Notes: generated from the sequence alone by a model not told the origin. A stretch of DNA of 64,000 bases from Paenibacillus hamazuiensis (GCF_023276405.1 NZ_JALRMO010000001.1:1240001-1304000), one strand, 5' to 3'; shown: positions 15,365-23,817, counted from the stretch's first letter. Numbers and translations are program-made.

Positions 15365-15432
15365 TTTATTGAATCCCCTTTAAACGAGATACATAGAATA
15401 CCGTGTAATGACTGGAGATTAAACTCTCCGGA

Positions 15433-16119
15433 TTATCGGTGTAGTTCTTCAATCAATAAATCTGAAGACTCCATATCGGCTATTTCTTTACGGTAAGATA
15501 ATTCAAGTATCACAAAAAATATAATGAAAATTATCGATATGAGAATGAAAAACAAATCTCTATTCCAGTAAAATGAATAGCTGGTACAGCTCATTATAAT
15601 ATAGGCAAAAATCAAAGCTATTATTATTTTTTTTCGAAAAGATTTATTTATAGGTTCTGAGTCATTACTAGCAATGAAAGAAAATCCAATTCGGCACTTA
15701 TTGATTATTATAAATACAAGATAGTTGAAAATAACGATTGCGAATAACATTACGTAGGGTGTACTGTATAGGTCGGCAATAAATGCTTTACGACCAAATA
15801 TTGACAGTAACATATTAAAAAAGATTTCACCGACCATTCCTATGTAATAAACGATAGCCGAAAGAAATACTCCATACAGAGTCCTAAATCTGATAATTGC
15901 TAAAAAACAAAATATCAATACAACAGGCTGCAAAATAGTCAGTAAGTATTTAATATGAAAATAATGTATAGTAACTGAAACGGTGGATAATACTAGCGCA
16001 CTAAATGCGATAGGTAATAAGTACTGGAGTAATTTCATTCTGAAAAGCGATAAAGCTATAAGTATCATAGAACTCCACATCAAATAAAAACCAATGAACA
16101 ATATCAAATATAATGCCAT
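15433..16119 (-). CDS. AgrC-sensor-like membrane protein without kinase domain (second copy)
   Basis: 228 aa with six to seven helices, clearly paralogous to the product at 16396-17061. Shared blocks are WSSM..ALSLFR.K, TILQP, GFSFI..ND..P, TSYSF and the end LELSYRKEIA. The chain stops about 20 residues after the last helix, where AgrC would continue into its dimerisation helix and ATPase. GAGGTG lies 5 nt before the ATG. It is AT-rich, unlike its GC-richer paralogue, so the two did not arise by a recent local duplication. A separate promoter and an upstream terminator make it the first gene of the agrBD transcript. Confidence 0.7.
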   Translation of the reverse strand: MALYLILFIGFYLMWSSMILIALSLFRMKLLQYLLPIAFSALVLSTVSVTIHYFHIKYLLTILQPVVLIFCFLAIIRFRTLYGVFLSAIVYYIGMVGEIFFNMLLSIFGRKAFIADLYSTPYVMLFAIVIFNYLVFIIINKCRIGFSFIASNDSEPINKSFRKKIIIALIFAYIIMSCTSYSFYWNRDLFFILISIIFIIFFVILELSYRKEIADMESSDLLIEELHR

Positions 16120-16187
16120 TTAGTCACCTCATGCATTTATTAGCCATGATTTCAGCAAAACCATGTCAGGATGTTGCTACGAAGATG

Positions 16188-16217
16188 CTTGTAAATAAAA
16201 ACTTTATGTTACGTCAA
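16188..16217 (-). promoter_or_regulatory. Candidate promoter of the agrBD operon
   Basis: TTGACG (minus strand, 16217-16212), an 18-nt spacer and TACAAG (16193-16188). It lies between the terminator at 16255-16285 and the first gene of the AT-rich part. Confidence 0.4.
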
Positions 16218-16249
16218 GCTATTACTTTGTTTATGCCCCTCCGTTTTTT

Positions 16250-16285
16250 TTCACAAAAAGAAAGAGCCGGCGGGATGCCCGGCTT
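16250..16285 (-). terminator. Terminator between the first sensor-like gene and the agrBD operon
   Basis: On the minus strand AGCCGGGCATCCCGCCGGCT is followed by CTTTCTTTTT. It ends the XRE-LytTR/first-sensor transcript. The rest of 16286-16395 contains no gene that I can support. Confidence 0.6.
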
Positions 16286-16395
16286 GAATGCGTATTCGCG
16301 GTTGTACTAGCATTATAATTAAATATGCGAATGAGCCGGAACGGATCCGGCAGGCGCGCGTAAACTACTGCAATTGGCGCAGTAACTCACAAGTC

Positions 16396-17061
16396 TCAAA
16401 TCTCAGACGCCCCCGCTTCAGCCATTTCCTTGCGGTATGACCACTCCAACAGCATAATCAAAACCAAAATGACTAAGGAGTGTATAAAGATCACGACTTC
16501 TCCGAAATGATACAGGGAGTAGCTGGTACTGCCCATTAAAAAGAGGGAGATGATCAAAAAAGCCAGCATATAGTTTTTGAAAGCGCCGCTCACAGGTTGG
16601 ACATCGTTGATCGATATGAAAGAAAAACCGGTGCGGCTCCAGTTTAGTATATAAGCTACAGCAAGATTGACTATACCGGTGACGATAAGAGGACCGGTAA
16701 CATTTTCCCGAAGGTTAGCGACAAAAGATTGATTTTTAAGCGCGGCTAAGATCAGATTGTAGACAGTCTCACCGGTCATCGCGAAGCTATACGTTATGAC
16801 CGTGAGCAGCATCGCATGGATCACTTTCAGCTTAATGGCCAAGATCAAACATAAAATCATAACGATTGGCTGCAGGATCGCCGTTAAAAAAGGCACTTGA
16901 AAAAATTGTATGCAGATTGAGATCGACGAAGCGAGCAGCGAGCTGATGACAATAGGGAGCTTATAATGGCCCGGCTTTATTCTGAACAACGACAAGGCAA
17001 GCAGAAACATGGATGACCAGGCAATCAGCAAACTGACGAACATGGCAGCATAAGTCCCCAT
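16396..17061 (-). CDS. AgrC-sensor-like membrane protein without kinase domain (first copy)
   Basis: 221 aa with six to seven helices: WSSMFLLALSLFRIKPGHYK near the N-terminus, TAILQPIVMILCL, NWSRTGFSFISINDVQP, and a short terminal tail LLEWSYRKEMAEAGASEI. This matches the peptide-sensing half of AgrC-type receptors but ends before any histidine kinase. Two ATGs are adjacent; I use 17061 because the AGGTG site is 5 nt from it. It begins 20 nt after the XRE-LytTR regulator gene and shares that transcript, so a membrane sensor controlling the regulator by direct contact is plausible. Its base composition is closer to the host average than that of the genes that follow. Confidence 0.7.
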   Translation of the reverse strand: MGTYAAMFVSLLIAWSSMFLLALSLFRIKPGHYKLPIVISSLLASSISICIQFFQVPFLTAILQPIVMILCLILAIKLKVIHAMLLTVITYSFAMTGETVYNLILAALKNQSFVANLRENVTGPLIVTGIVNLAVAYILNWSRTGFSFISINDVQPVSGAFKNYMLAFLIISLFLMGSTSYSLYHFGEVVIFIHSLVILVLIMLLEWSYRKEMAEAGASEI

Positions 17062-17081
17062 CATATCACCTGCGAAAAGCT

Positions 17082-17750
17082 TTATTCGTATCCGGTCCCG
17101 CGTTCGGCTACGCCGAAGGAGCCGGTAAAGGCGCCGCGGCCGAACGTATATTCAAGGCTGGTGCTTCTGTTTCTGGCGAGCGAACGCAAAATTTGATCCT
17201 GGTATTTTTTCTGCCTGATGGCGGACATGGTGACGAACGGTCCAGTACCGTTTTCGTCGAAGTAAAGACGGCCTGCTTTCTCATCGTAATACTTGATCTG
17301 GTTAAAGTTTACGTACACATCGGCGTCGACCTTTTTGAAATCGAAAATGTCCAGCTTCTCCAGAAAGCTGTTGAAATCGTGCAGCGAAGCGATGCTTTGG
17401 ATCACCTTCAAGTCGTTGGTGAAGTAGGTGATCTCCTTGCGTCCAATCTCTATGAACATGACGTTCTGCAGATCCAATTCGATCACGTTGCGCGAGCCCG
17501 AGCTGATGTCGGATTCGACGAGATGTCCGGCTTTCTGCATAAGATCCGTATACGAATACCCGTAAGCCGAAGAAAGTTTTTTGAGCGTCTCCGGGGAAGG
17601 GGTGATTCTTTCATTTGTCGAGCGATTTTTGCCCAGCTCCAAATCTCTTATGTAAGCGTGGGAAAGCCCGCTTTTTTTGGCGGCCTCGCGCAGCGACATA
17701 TTTCCCCGGAGCCTCTCCAAAAATTTACCGAAATCGTCTTGCAATACCAT
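17082..17750 (-). CDS. XRE HTH-LytTR fusion transcriptional regulator
   Basis: 222 aa. Residues 4-75 are an XRE/HTH_3 domain (MSLREAAKKSGLSHAYIRDLE followed by TPSPETLKKLSSAYG). Residues about 88-190 resemble a LytTR domain: an N-terminal strand (ELDLQNVMFIEI), strands carrying EITYFTNDLKVIQSIASL, then VDADVYVNFNQIKYYD and GRLYFDENGTGPFVTMSA, matching the AgrA-type order. There is no receiver domain and no phospho-accepting aspartate context. Two DNA-binding folds in one chain suggest two operator classes, or that the LytTR part has become a sensing or protein-binding module. The start at 17750 is set by AGGAGGT 6 nt upstream. It heads the agr-like island. Confidence 0.75.
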   Translation of the reverse strand: MVLQDDFGKFLERLRGNMSLREAAKKSGLSHAYIRDLELGKNRSTNERITPSPETLKKLSSAYGYSYTDLMQKAGHLVESDISSGSRNVIELDLQNVMFIEIGRKEITYFTNDLKVIQSIASLHDFNSFLEKLDIFDFKKVDADVYVNFNQIKYYDEKAGRLYFDENGTGPFVTMSAIRQKKYQDQILRSLARNRSTSLEYTFGRGAFTGSFGVAERGTGYE

Positions 17751-17844
17751 AATTAGACCTCCTCTCATTACCATTATTGTAAGACACCTTCATTAGAAAA
17801 GAAATACAATTTTTTTATCTAAAACTTTCCTGTTATACTAGTCC

Positions 17845-17873
17845 TTGACGCTTTGTAATATTCATAATACATT
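17845..17873 (+). promoter_or_regulatory. Candidate promoter of the 17926 gene
   Basis: TTGACG at 17845-17850, 17 nt, then TACATT at 17868-17873. It lies in the divergent region shared with the XRE-LytTR gene. Confidence 0.45.
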
Positions 17874-17925
17874 AGAATTATTAGAGAGATTCAGATTTTG
17901 CAGTTGATAGGGAGGGGACAGCGTC

Positions 17926-18363
17926 ATGAGAGATAAATCTATGGATCGCTGGAATACGTACGAGCCCTTCTATGTCCATTGCAACGGCATGAAAATCGCC
18001 GATATCGTCATCACGGACCATGCGCAATCGCGGTGGGCGGAGCGTGTGGATGATCAGCAGCAAAGCATCGAGCACATATGTTCTTTTCTATGGGATCGAT
18101 TGAAGAAAGAGCAGATACAACCCTATTATTCCCGCGCCAAAGACGTCTATTTAATCGACGAAGATTTGGTAATGGTAGCAGAGTTTTTTGAAATCAACGG
18201 TGAAACGGATATCGCAGGGAATCCTTTGCATAAAATGGTTGTGATTACCTTTCTGGGAAAGCTTTCGGTAGATATCGAGCTGCGAGATTTGAAAACTTAT
18301 TATTCCTGGCTTCGCCACTCGCGCCGGATGACGCTTATGAAGCATGGACGGAAGCGCAAATAA
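17926..18363 (+). CDS. Hypothetical protein, 145 aa
   Basis: A soluble, mixed alpha/beta protein without signal peptide or membrane segment. GGAGGGGACAGCGTC before the ATG is a good ribosome binding site. Conserved-looking features are IADIVITDHAQSRWAERVDD near residue 25, ending in a very basic tail (RHSRRMTLMKHGRKRK). The stretch ITDHAQSRWAER recalls short HxxxR motifs of small nuclease-like folds, but I cannot assign a family. It is divergent from the XRE-LytTR regulator and could be controlled from the same region. A weak terminator follows at about 18379-18415. Confidence 0.6.
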   Translation: MRDKSMDRWNTYEPFYVHCNGMKIADIVITDHAQSRWAERVDDQQQSIEHICSFLWDRLKKEQIQPYYSRAKDVYLIDEDLVMVAEFFEINGETDIAGNPLHKMVVITFLGKLSVDIELRDLKTYYSWLRHSRRMTLMKHGRKRK

Positions 18364-18519
18364 TATGATAGAAATGAGAGAATGCTGACCGGTGAAGGCG
18401 GCATTTTTGTTTTTAATCGGGGCAAAGTTGGCGCTTCGTGCATATTTTTCCACATTCCTTGGGGAAATTAGGGAGAGCAAAAAGCAGCTTCCTAAGAGAA
18501 GCGTAAGGAGTGTGGAGGA

Positions 18520-20892
18520 ATGGCACGCGATTTACCGCTGGGCAACGGCAATGTGCTGGTGAATTTTGATGCCGGGTACAATCTGCGGGATATTTATTAT
18601 CCGTTTGTAGGTCAAGAAAATCAGGCGCTCGATCATTTGTCGCATTTCGGGGTTTGGACGGAAGAGGATTTTTTCTGGATCGATTACCCGGAATTGAAAA
18701 AAAAGGCTTCCTACCTTAACGATTCGATGGTGACGAATGTCGACTGCGTTCATGAACGGCTTGGATTGAAGCTGCAAATTCGCGACGGGGTGGATGCACG
18801 GGAAAATATTTTCATCCGCAAAGTGAAGGTGGTCAACGAACAGGAGCGGGAGCGGGTCGTTAAGCTGTATTTTCATCTGGACCTTCATTTATACGGCAAT
18901 GGGGTCGGAGATACGGTGTATTACGAACCGGATTTGAAGTCGCTTGTGTTTTATAAAGGGCACCGCTACATGTCGCTTTCGTGTTATACTCCGGACAACA
19001 AGTCGGCTTATCCAAGCGGATTTGCGATCGGGCAAAAAGAGATTCACGGTCTGCAGGGAACTTGGCGTGATGCCGAAGACGGACATCTCGGCGGTAATCC
19101 GATCGCGCAAGGATCGGTGGACGGGACGATCGAGCTGGAGCTGAAGCTGCCGGCCAAGGGCAGCAAGGAAGGTTGGTTTTGGGTCTGCTTCGGCAAAGAT
19201 TTGAAGGAGATCTTCCGCCTGGAAAATGAGGCGAGAAACGTAACGCCGCAGGCGATGCTGCAGCGCACTTACGATTATTGGGTGCGCTGGCTGGCGCAGG
19301 ACCGCCACGAGCTAGGGCTTTTGCCGCAGGATATCGCTTCGTTTTACAAGCGGAGCTTGTTGGTGATCCGGACGAACATGGACAACCGTGGGGCGGTCAT
19401 TGCAGCGAACGACTCAGATATAATGAAGTTCGCCAAAGACACGTATTCGTATATGTGGCCGAGGGACGGGGCATTGATCACGCATGCGCTCGACCGGTCG
19501 GGTTATCACGCGCTGACAAGGAGATTTTACGAGTTTTGCCGCAGAGGTCTTTCGGACGAAGGATTTTTGCTGCATAAATATAATCCGGACGGCTCGGTCG
19601 GCTCCAGCTGGCATCCGTGGGTGAACGGCAAAGGCGAGAAGCAGTTTGCGATTCAGGAAGACGAAACCGCTCTGGTGCTGTACGCGCTTTGGCACCATCA
19701 CCGGATTTCAGGCACGCTGGGGCAGGCCCGTGAAGAGTATGAGGCTTTTGTGATCCCTGCGGCCGATTTTATGTCGCGGTACAAGGATGCGTCGGGTTTG
19801 CCGCTGCCTTCCTACGATCTGTGGGAGGAGCGCTACGGCGTTCATGCGTTTACCGTGGCAAGCGTCTATGCGGGACTGATGGCGGCAGGCAATTTCGCCG
19901 AATATTTCAAGGATGTGAGCCGCGCCGTGATATACCGGCAGGCGGCGGACAAGGTGAAAGCGGCGGCCGAGGCGCAGCTCTACGACGAAAATATGAAACG
20001 GTTTTTGCGTGCCCTGTATTGGAATGACGAGAAGCGGCGGTATGAGCCGGATTTGACGCTCGATGCGAGCCTTTACGGGCTGTTCGATTTCGAGATGTTC
20101 CCGCCCGAGGATCCGCGGATCGTCTCCACCATGAAAGCGATTCGCGAGCAGCTGTGGGTTCATACCGAAGTCGGCGGCATTGCCCGCTATACGAACGATT
20201 ACTACCATCAAGTGACCAAGGATATCGGCCGTGTGCCGGGAAATCCGTGGTTTATCTGCACCCTGTGGTATGCCGAATGGCTGATAGCGTGCGCGAAAAA
20301 AGAGGAAGATCTGAAGGAAGCGGAAGGTCTGATCCGCTGGACGATGGCTCACGCGCTGCCGTCCGGCATATTGGCGGAGCAGGTGCATCCGTTCACGGGC
20401 GAGCCGCTGTCCGTGTCGCCGCTGACCTGGTCGCATGCGTCCTTCGTCAAAGTGACGCAGGAATATTTGGCGAAGCTGAAGGAGCTGAAGTCCGGCAAGG
20501 TTCAGCAGAAGGAAGATGTCAGCGACCGCAAGGTGCTGCAGACGGCGGGTGTGGAGTTTGCCGGCGAGCTGGGGCAAAGAGCCGCGAAGGAAACGGAGCA
20601 AGACGTATCCGGGTCGGTGCGGGATGCGACGGGGTCTGGGGCAGCGGCCCGGGAGCCAGCGGCTGAGCTTGCTGTGGAGGCGGAGCCAGAAGCGCCTGTG
20701 GCGGCGCCGGATGCGAAAGCGGCGGGAGCGTCCGCGGAGGAGTTCGCCTCCGAGCTGGGGCTGGAGGCGCAGCCGGGCGATGCGGTGGATTCGGCCGGGG
20801 GGCGGTCCGCGCGGCAGGAGGAACCCGCGCAAGGGCGGGGGCTAAGCGGCGCCAAGGGCATCCGGGCGCGCAGGAAGGGGGCGAACCGATGA
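18520..20892 (+). CDS. GH15 glucoamylase-like glycoside hydrolase with long low-complexity tail
   Basis: 790 aa. The N-terminal beta-sandwich (about 1-260) and (alpha/alpha)6 barrel (about 270-650) of GH15 are complete: MWPRDGALITHALD, the general acid in YDLWEERYG (Glu436) and the general base in SGILAEQVHP (Glu620). It lacks a signal peptide, so it is probably cytoplasmic and releases glucose from malto- or isomalto-oligosaccharides or trehalose; the exact substrate is open. Residues about 660-790 are a charged Ala/Glu/Gly-rich tail, very GC-rich and absent from typical members. AAGGAG lies 9 nt before the ATG. Its stop overlaps the start of the dehydrogenase gene (ATGA), so the glucose formed is likely oxidised by the next product. 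Confidence 0.88.
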   Translation: MARDLPLGNGNVLVNFDAGYNLRDIYYPFVGQENQALDHLSHFGVWTEEDFFWIDYPELKKKASYLNDSMVTNVDCVHERLGLKLQIRDGVDARENIFIRKVKVVNEQERERVVKLYFHLDLHLYGNGVGDTVYYEPDLKSLVFYKGHRYMSLSCYTPDNKSAYPSGFAIGQKEIHGLQGTWRDAEDGHLGGNPIAQGSVDGTIELELKLPAKGSKEGWFWVCFGKDLKEIFRLENEARNVTPQAMLQRTYDYWVRWLAQDRHELGLLPQDIASFYKRSLLVIRTNMDNRGAVIAANDSDIMKFAKDTYSYMWPRDGALITHALDRSGYHALTRRFYEFCRRGLSDEGFLLHKYNPDGSVGSSWHPWVNGKGEKQFAIQEDETALVLYALWHHHRISGTLGQAREEYEAFVIPAADFMSRYKDASGLPLPSYDLWEERYGVHAFTVASVYAGLMAAGNFAEYFKDVSRAVIYRQAADKVKAAAEAQLYDENMKRFLRALYWNDEKRRYEPDLTLDASLYGLFDFEMFPPEDPRIVSTMKAIREQLWVHTEVGGIARYTNDYYHQVTKDIGRVPGNPWFICTLWYAEWLIACAKKEEDLKEAEGLIRWTMAHALPSGILAEQVHPFTGEPLSVSPLTWSHASFVKVTQEYLAKLKELKSGKVQQKEDVSDRKVLQTAGVEFAGELGQRAAKETEQDVSGSVRDATGSGAAAREPAAELAVEAEPEAPVAAPDAKAAGASAEEFASELGLEAQPGDAVDSAGGRSARQEEPAQGRGLSGAKGIRARRKGANR

Positions 20893-22331
20893 AGGCGGTT
20901 CGCGCGCTTCATGTGGCGACGAAGCCGGAGGCTGCTGTCGCCGAGGTGGACAAGCCGGCACGGAGCCAGCCGGGCGACGTGCTCGTGCGGGTGCTGGCGG
21001 TCGGGCTGGACGGCACCGACCGGGAGATTTTGGCCGGGGGCTACGGGCAGCCGCCCGCCGGCGAAACCGACCTCACCATCGGCCACGAGTCGATGGGGGT
21101 GGTCGTGGAGGCGGGAGCGGACAGCGCGCTCGCTCCCGGCGATTTGGTCACGGCGCTCGTCAGGCGCCCGTGCCGCAACCCGGCCTGCGTGAACTGCCGC
21201 AACGGCCGGCAGGATTTTTGCGAGACGGGGGAATACGTCGAGCGCGGCATCAAGGGCAGGGACGGGTACTTGTCCGAATATTATGTGGAGGATGCGGCGT
21301 ATTTGGTGAAGATCCCGGCCGCTTGTTTGGAATACGGCATGCTGGCGGAGCCGCAGAGCATCGTCGAGAAGGTGTGGGACCAGGTGCAGCGGGTGCAGCA
21401 AAGGCTCGTGTGGGAACCGAAGACGGCGCTCGTTCTCGGCTCCGGCCCGCTCGGCATCCTGGCGGCGATGACGTGCCGCTGCCTCGGGCTCGAGACGCAC
21501 GTATGGTCCAAATCGCCGGCAAGCGGGGCACAGGCCGAATTCGTGAGGGCGTGCGGAGCGGTATACCGCGAGGCGGGAACGGCGGTCGCTACGTCTGCGG
21601 GCCGCACAGGGACAACAGCGCCGGGTGGAGACGCAACGGTGCGGGCGAATGCGGCGAGCGGCAGCGGCCCGGGAGCTGGGGGGGCAGCGGCGGCACAGCC
21701 GAAGAGCGCGGGCCAGGCAGGTGCCGCTGCCGGGCAAGCAGTGGCGGAGCGAGGCGCCGCAGCGGAGCAGGTGCAGCACGGCGCCGGAACAAGCGCTGCG
21801 GCCGCAGCTACAGGCGGGGTGGCAGCCGCGGCGGCCCAGGCGGACGCGGCGGCGGAGACGCTTACCGAATATGCGGCGAGCCTCGGCAAGCCGATCGACC
21901 TCATCTTCGAATGCACGGGCTACAGCCCACTGGCGTTTGAGGCGATTACGGTACTGGGACCGAACGGCGTTTTGGCGCTGCTCGGCGTGACGCCGGGCAA
22001 GAAAAGCATCCAGGTGCCGTCCGATGCGATCAACCAGGAGCTGGTACTGGAAAACAAATGCGTGCTCGGATCGGTGAACGCGTCGCGAAAAGATTTTGAA
22101 ACCGGGTTGTACCGGCTTCAGCAGATGGAGGAGAAATTTCCCGGGCTCCTCGGTCGTTTCATTACGCAGCGTATGACGATGGAGCAAGTGCCTCAGGTCG
22201 ATTTTTCATCCATCGAGATTAAGGCGGTCGTCGATGTGGTGCCGCGGGAGAAATGGCGCGAGCTGGTTAACGTGCAGGAAGGTGCGGAGGAAGGGGCATC
22301 CCGGGATGTGCAGTACAGCTTCTCCGTATAA
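20889..22331 (+). CDS. Zinc-type (MDR) glucose dehydrogenase-like enzyme with Ala/Gly-rich insertion
   Basis: 480 aa against about 350-370 for the family. The catalytic domain has IGHESMGVVVEAG, the structural zinc lobe CRNPACVNCRNGRQDFC and YLVKIPAACLEYGMLAEPQSI, close to the glucose 1-dehydrogenase branch. The Rossmann domain starts LVLGSGPLGILAAMTCRCLGLE. After AVYREAG the chain is interrupted by about 100 residues (about 227-324) of Ala, Gly, Thr and Gln, then the fold resumes with LIFECTGYSPLAF. The insert is in frame and GC-rich. The start overlaps the GH15 stop by 4 nt. The product probably oxidises glucose or a related aldose released by GH15; cofactor and sugar are inferred. Confidence 0.82.
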   Translation: MKAVRALHVATKPEAAVAEVDKPARSQPGDVLVRVLAVGLDGTDREILAGGYGQPPAGETDLTIGHESMGVVVEAGADSALAPGDLVTALVRRPCRNPACVNCRNGRQDFCETGEYVERGIKGRDGYLSEYYVEDAAYLVKIPAACLEYGMLAEPQSIVEKVWDQVQRVQQRLVWEPKTALVLGSGPLGILAAMTCRCLGLETHVWSKSPASGAQAEFVRACGAVYREAGTAVATSAGRTGTTAPGGDATVRANAASGSGPGAGGAAAAQPKSAGQAGAAAGQAVAERGAAAEQVQHGAGTSAAAAATGGVAAAAAQADAAAETLTEYAASLGKPIDLIFECTGYSPLAFEAITVLGPNGVLALLGVTPGKKSIQVPSDAINQELVLENKCVLGSVNASRKDFETGLYRLQQMEEKFPGLLGRFITQRMTMEQVPQVDFSSIEIKAVVDVVPREKWRELVNVQEGAEEGASRDVQYSFSV

Positions 22332-22542
22332 GGTGTGATCCAAAAGCAAGCGAAGGAGCTTAGGGGAGCGCCGAAGCATTCTCCTGTTCCCGCAGCGAGG
22401 TAGGTTCGACCGACAGCCGCGCAGCGTCGAAACGCGCGCCAGGGATTCGCGCGTGAGCTTTTTGAACGGGATCCGCAGTCAGCGGTATCGAACGTCGATT
22501 GGAATGCCTGAAGAGGGATGAGGAATAAGGGTGGATCAACGC
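22332..22542 (+). other. GC-rich non-coding stretch before the 22.5-kb terminator
   Basis: No supported ORF on either strand. The sequence contains several short inverted repeats (for example CGCGCG-type pairs at about 22430-22460) and runs straight into a strong terminator. It could be a long 3' UTR, a degenerate gene or a small RNA. From 22578 to 22870 the DNA is AT-richer and shows nothing that I can name; it is the downstream side of the AraC gene. Confidence 0.35.
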
Positions 22543-22577
22543 GCAGCTTTGCCATAGGGCAAAGCTGCTTTATTTTT
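22543..22577 (+). terminator. Strong terminator, 210 nt after the sugar dehydrogenase
   Basis: GCAGCTTTGCC-ATAG-GGCAAAGCTGC followed by TTTATTTTT. Confidence 0.9.
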
Positions 22578-22870
22578 GCGGCAGCGGCGAAGAAAGGGAG
22601 ACGTGGTTGATAAGCCCAATAAATGGTACTATTAGCAGTCAGGCAGACGAATAATGGGATCATAAACGCAAAAAATTGTTTAATTTTTAAGCGCGGCCCC
22701 TGTTTTGAAGATGTTGTTGCGAAATAATCCAAGTTTTTGGGATTATAAACCAATATTCTTCGGCTAACGGTGAAATAGTCCCACATTTTACGCTTATCGA
22801 TCGCACCGGAGCCGTTCTCCTGCGCAGCTCGCCCGCCCCTCCCCATAGAGTACTCGAGAGATCGCGGAAC

Positions 22871-23737
22871 TTACGTCGCGCAGTCGTACGGATTCACGTT
22901 ATGGTCTTGCCGGTATTCGGACGGCGAACGTCCGTACCATTTTTTGAACTGCTTGGAGAAATACAGCGCATCGGAAAAACCGACCGACGACGCAACCTGC
23001 TCGATCGTCAGCGGCTCGAGCAGCAACAGCTTGGCGCGTTCCATGCGGATTTTGAGCAGAAAGCTCATCGGCGACATGCCGGTAAACTGCTTGAACATTT
23101 TGGACAGATGCGTGCGGTGATAACCTAGCGACTGAGCCATATTTTCGATCGAAATGGGCTGGTGGTACTGCAGGGTGAGCCAGCGAACCGCCTGCTCGAC
23201 CTGCTGGCGGATGACCGAGGTTTCCTCCTTCGGCGGCTCCGCCGTCATCTGATGTTCGGTCAGCCCGGCAAGGATCAGGCGCATATAGCCCCCGGCCTGC
23301 AGATCGCAGCTGACAAGTCCTTCGCGAAGCGACTGCTCGATGCGCAGGAACAAGGCGGAAATTTTGCGATTGTATGCAGCTTGCGTCACCGGTTTGTGCT
23401 GCGAAATGCCGATGGAGTGCAGCAGCTCGTCCGCACCGCTGCCTTTGAACCCGATCCACCGGTAGCTCCACGGATCGTCTCCGTCCGAAACGTAGCTGAC
23501 GAGTTCGCCGGGGAAAATCGTAAAGCTGGAGCCCGGACCGAGATCGTAGTCATGGCCGAGGCAGCGGAAGCGGCCTTTCCCGGTCAGCACATAATGCACC
23601 AAATGGTAGTCGAGCACCTGCGGGCCGACAAGATGCAGCGGGGGAGTTTGCGCATGACCGCCGAACAGGACGGTCAACTCGCCTTTTCCCGGATACGGGT
23701 TAAAGGCGACGGAATGAGTCGGCGTTTTCATGGTCAT
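22871..23737 (-). CDS. AraC family transcriptional regulator
   Basis: 288 aa. The N-terminal half (about 15-160) is a cupin-like AraC sugar-binding domain (YHLVHYVLTGKGRFRC, GSSFTIFPGELVSY). The C-terminal 100 residues hold two helix-turn-helix motifs (ISIENMAQSLGYHRTHLSKM and TIEQVASSVGFSDALYFSKQF) with the usual GRSPSEYR end. Regulators of this kind typically activate sugar-utilisation genes. The alpha-galactosidase gene at 24445 is the nearest candidate target, although bdbC lies between. No ideal ribosome binding site is seen; AAAGG is 13 nt from the first ATG, so the start could be the second ATG (23731). Confidence 0.9.
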   Translation of the reverse strand: MTMKTPTHSVAFNPYPGKGELTVLFGGHAQTPPLHLVGPQVLDYHLVHYVLTGKGRFRCLGHDYDLGPGSSFTIFPGELVSYVSDGDDPWSYRWIGFKGSGADELLHSIGISQHKPVTQAAYNRKISALFLRIEQSLREGLVSCDLQAGGYMRLILAGLTEHQMTAEPPKEETSVIRQQVEQAVRWLTLQYHQPISIENMAQSLGYHRTHLSKMFKQFTGMSPMSFLLKIRMERAKLLLLEPLTIEQVASSVGFSDALYFSKQFKKWYGRSPSEYRQDHNVNPYDCAT

Positions 23738-23817
23738 TTCGGATCATCGACCTTTCCTCAGGTCAGTGGTAAAATATAGAATCATATAGCTTGTACGATG
23801 GAGAGGAGCTGCCGGTT

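Noticed and set aside
16286-16395. A second agrD-like gene in the gap between the first and second sensor-like genes
   Set aside because: I read the minus strand of 16120-16395 in all frames. There is a GGAGGGG but no start codon leading to a Cys-plus-P-E-x-P tail, and the frames close within a few codons.
22193-22846. Open frame on the minus strand across the 22.3-22.8 kb gap
   Set aside because: It overlaps the dehydrogenase 3' end and the terminator, has no ribosome binding site and no recognisable domain.
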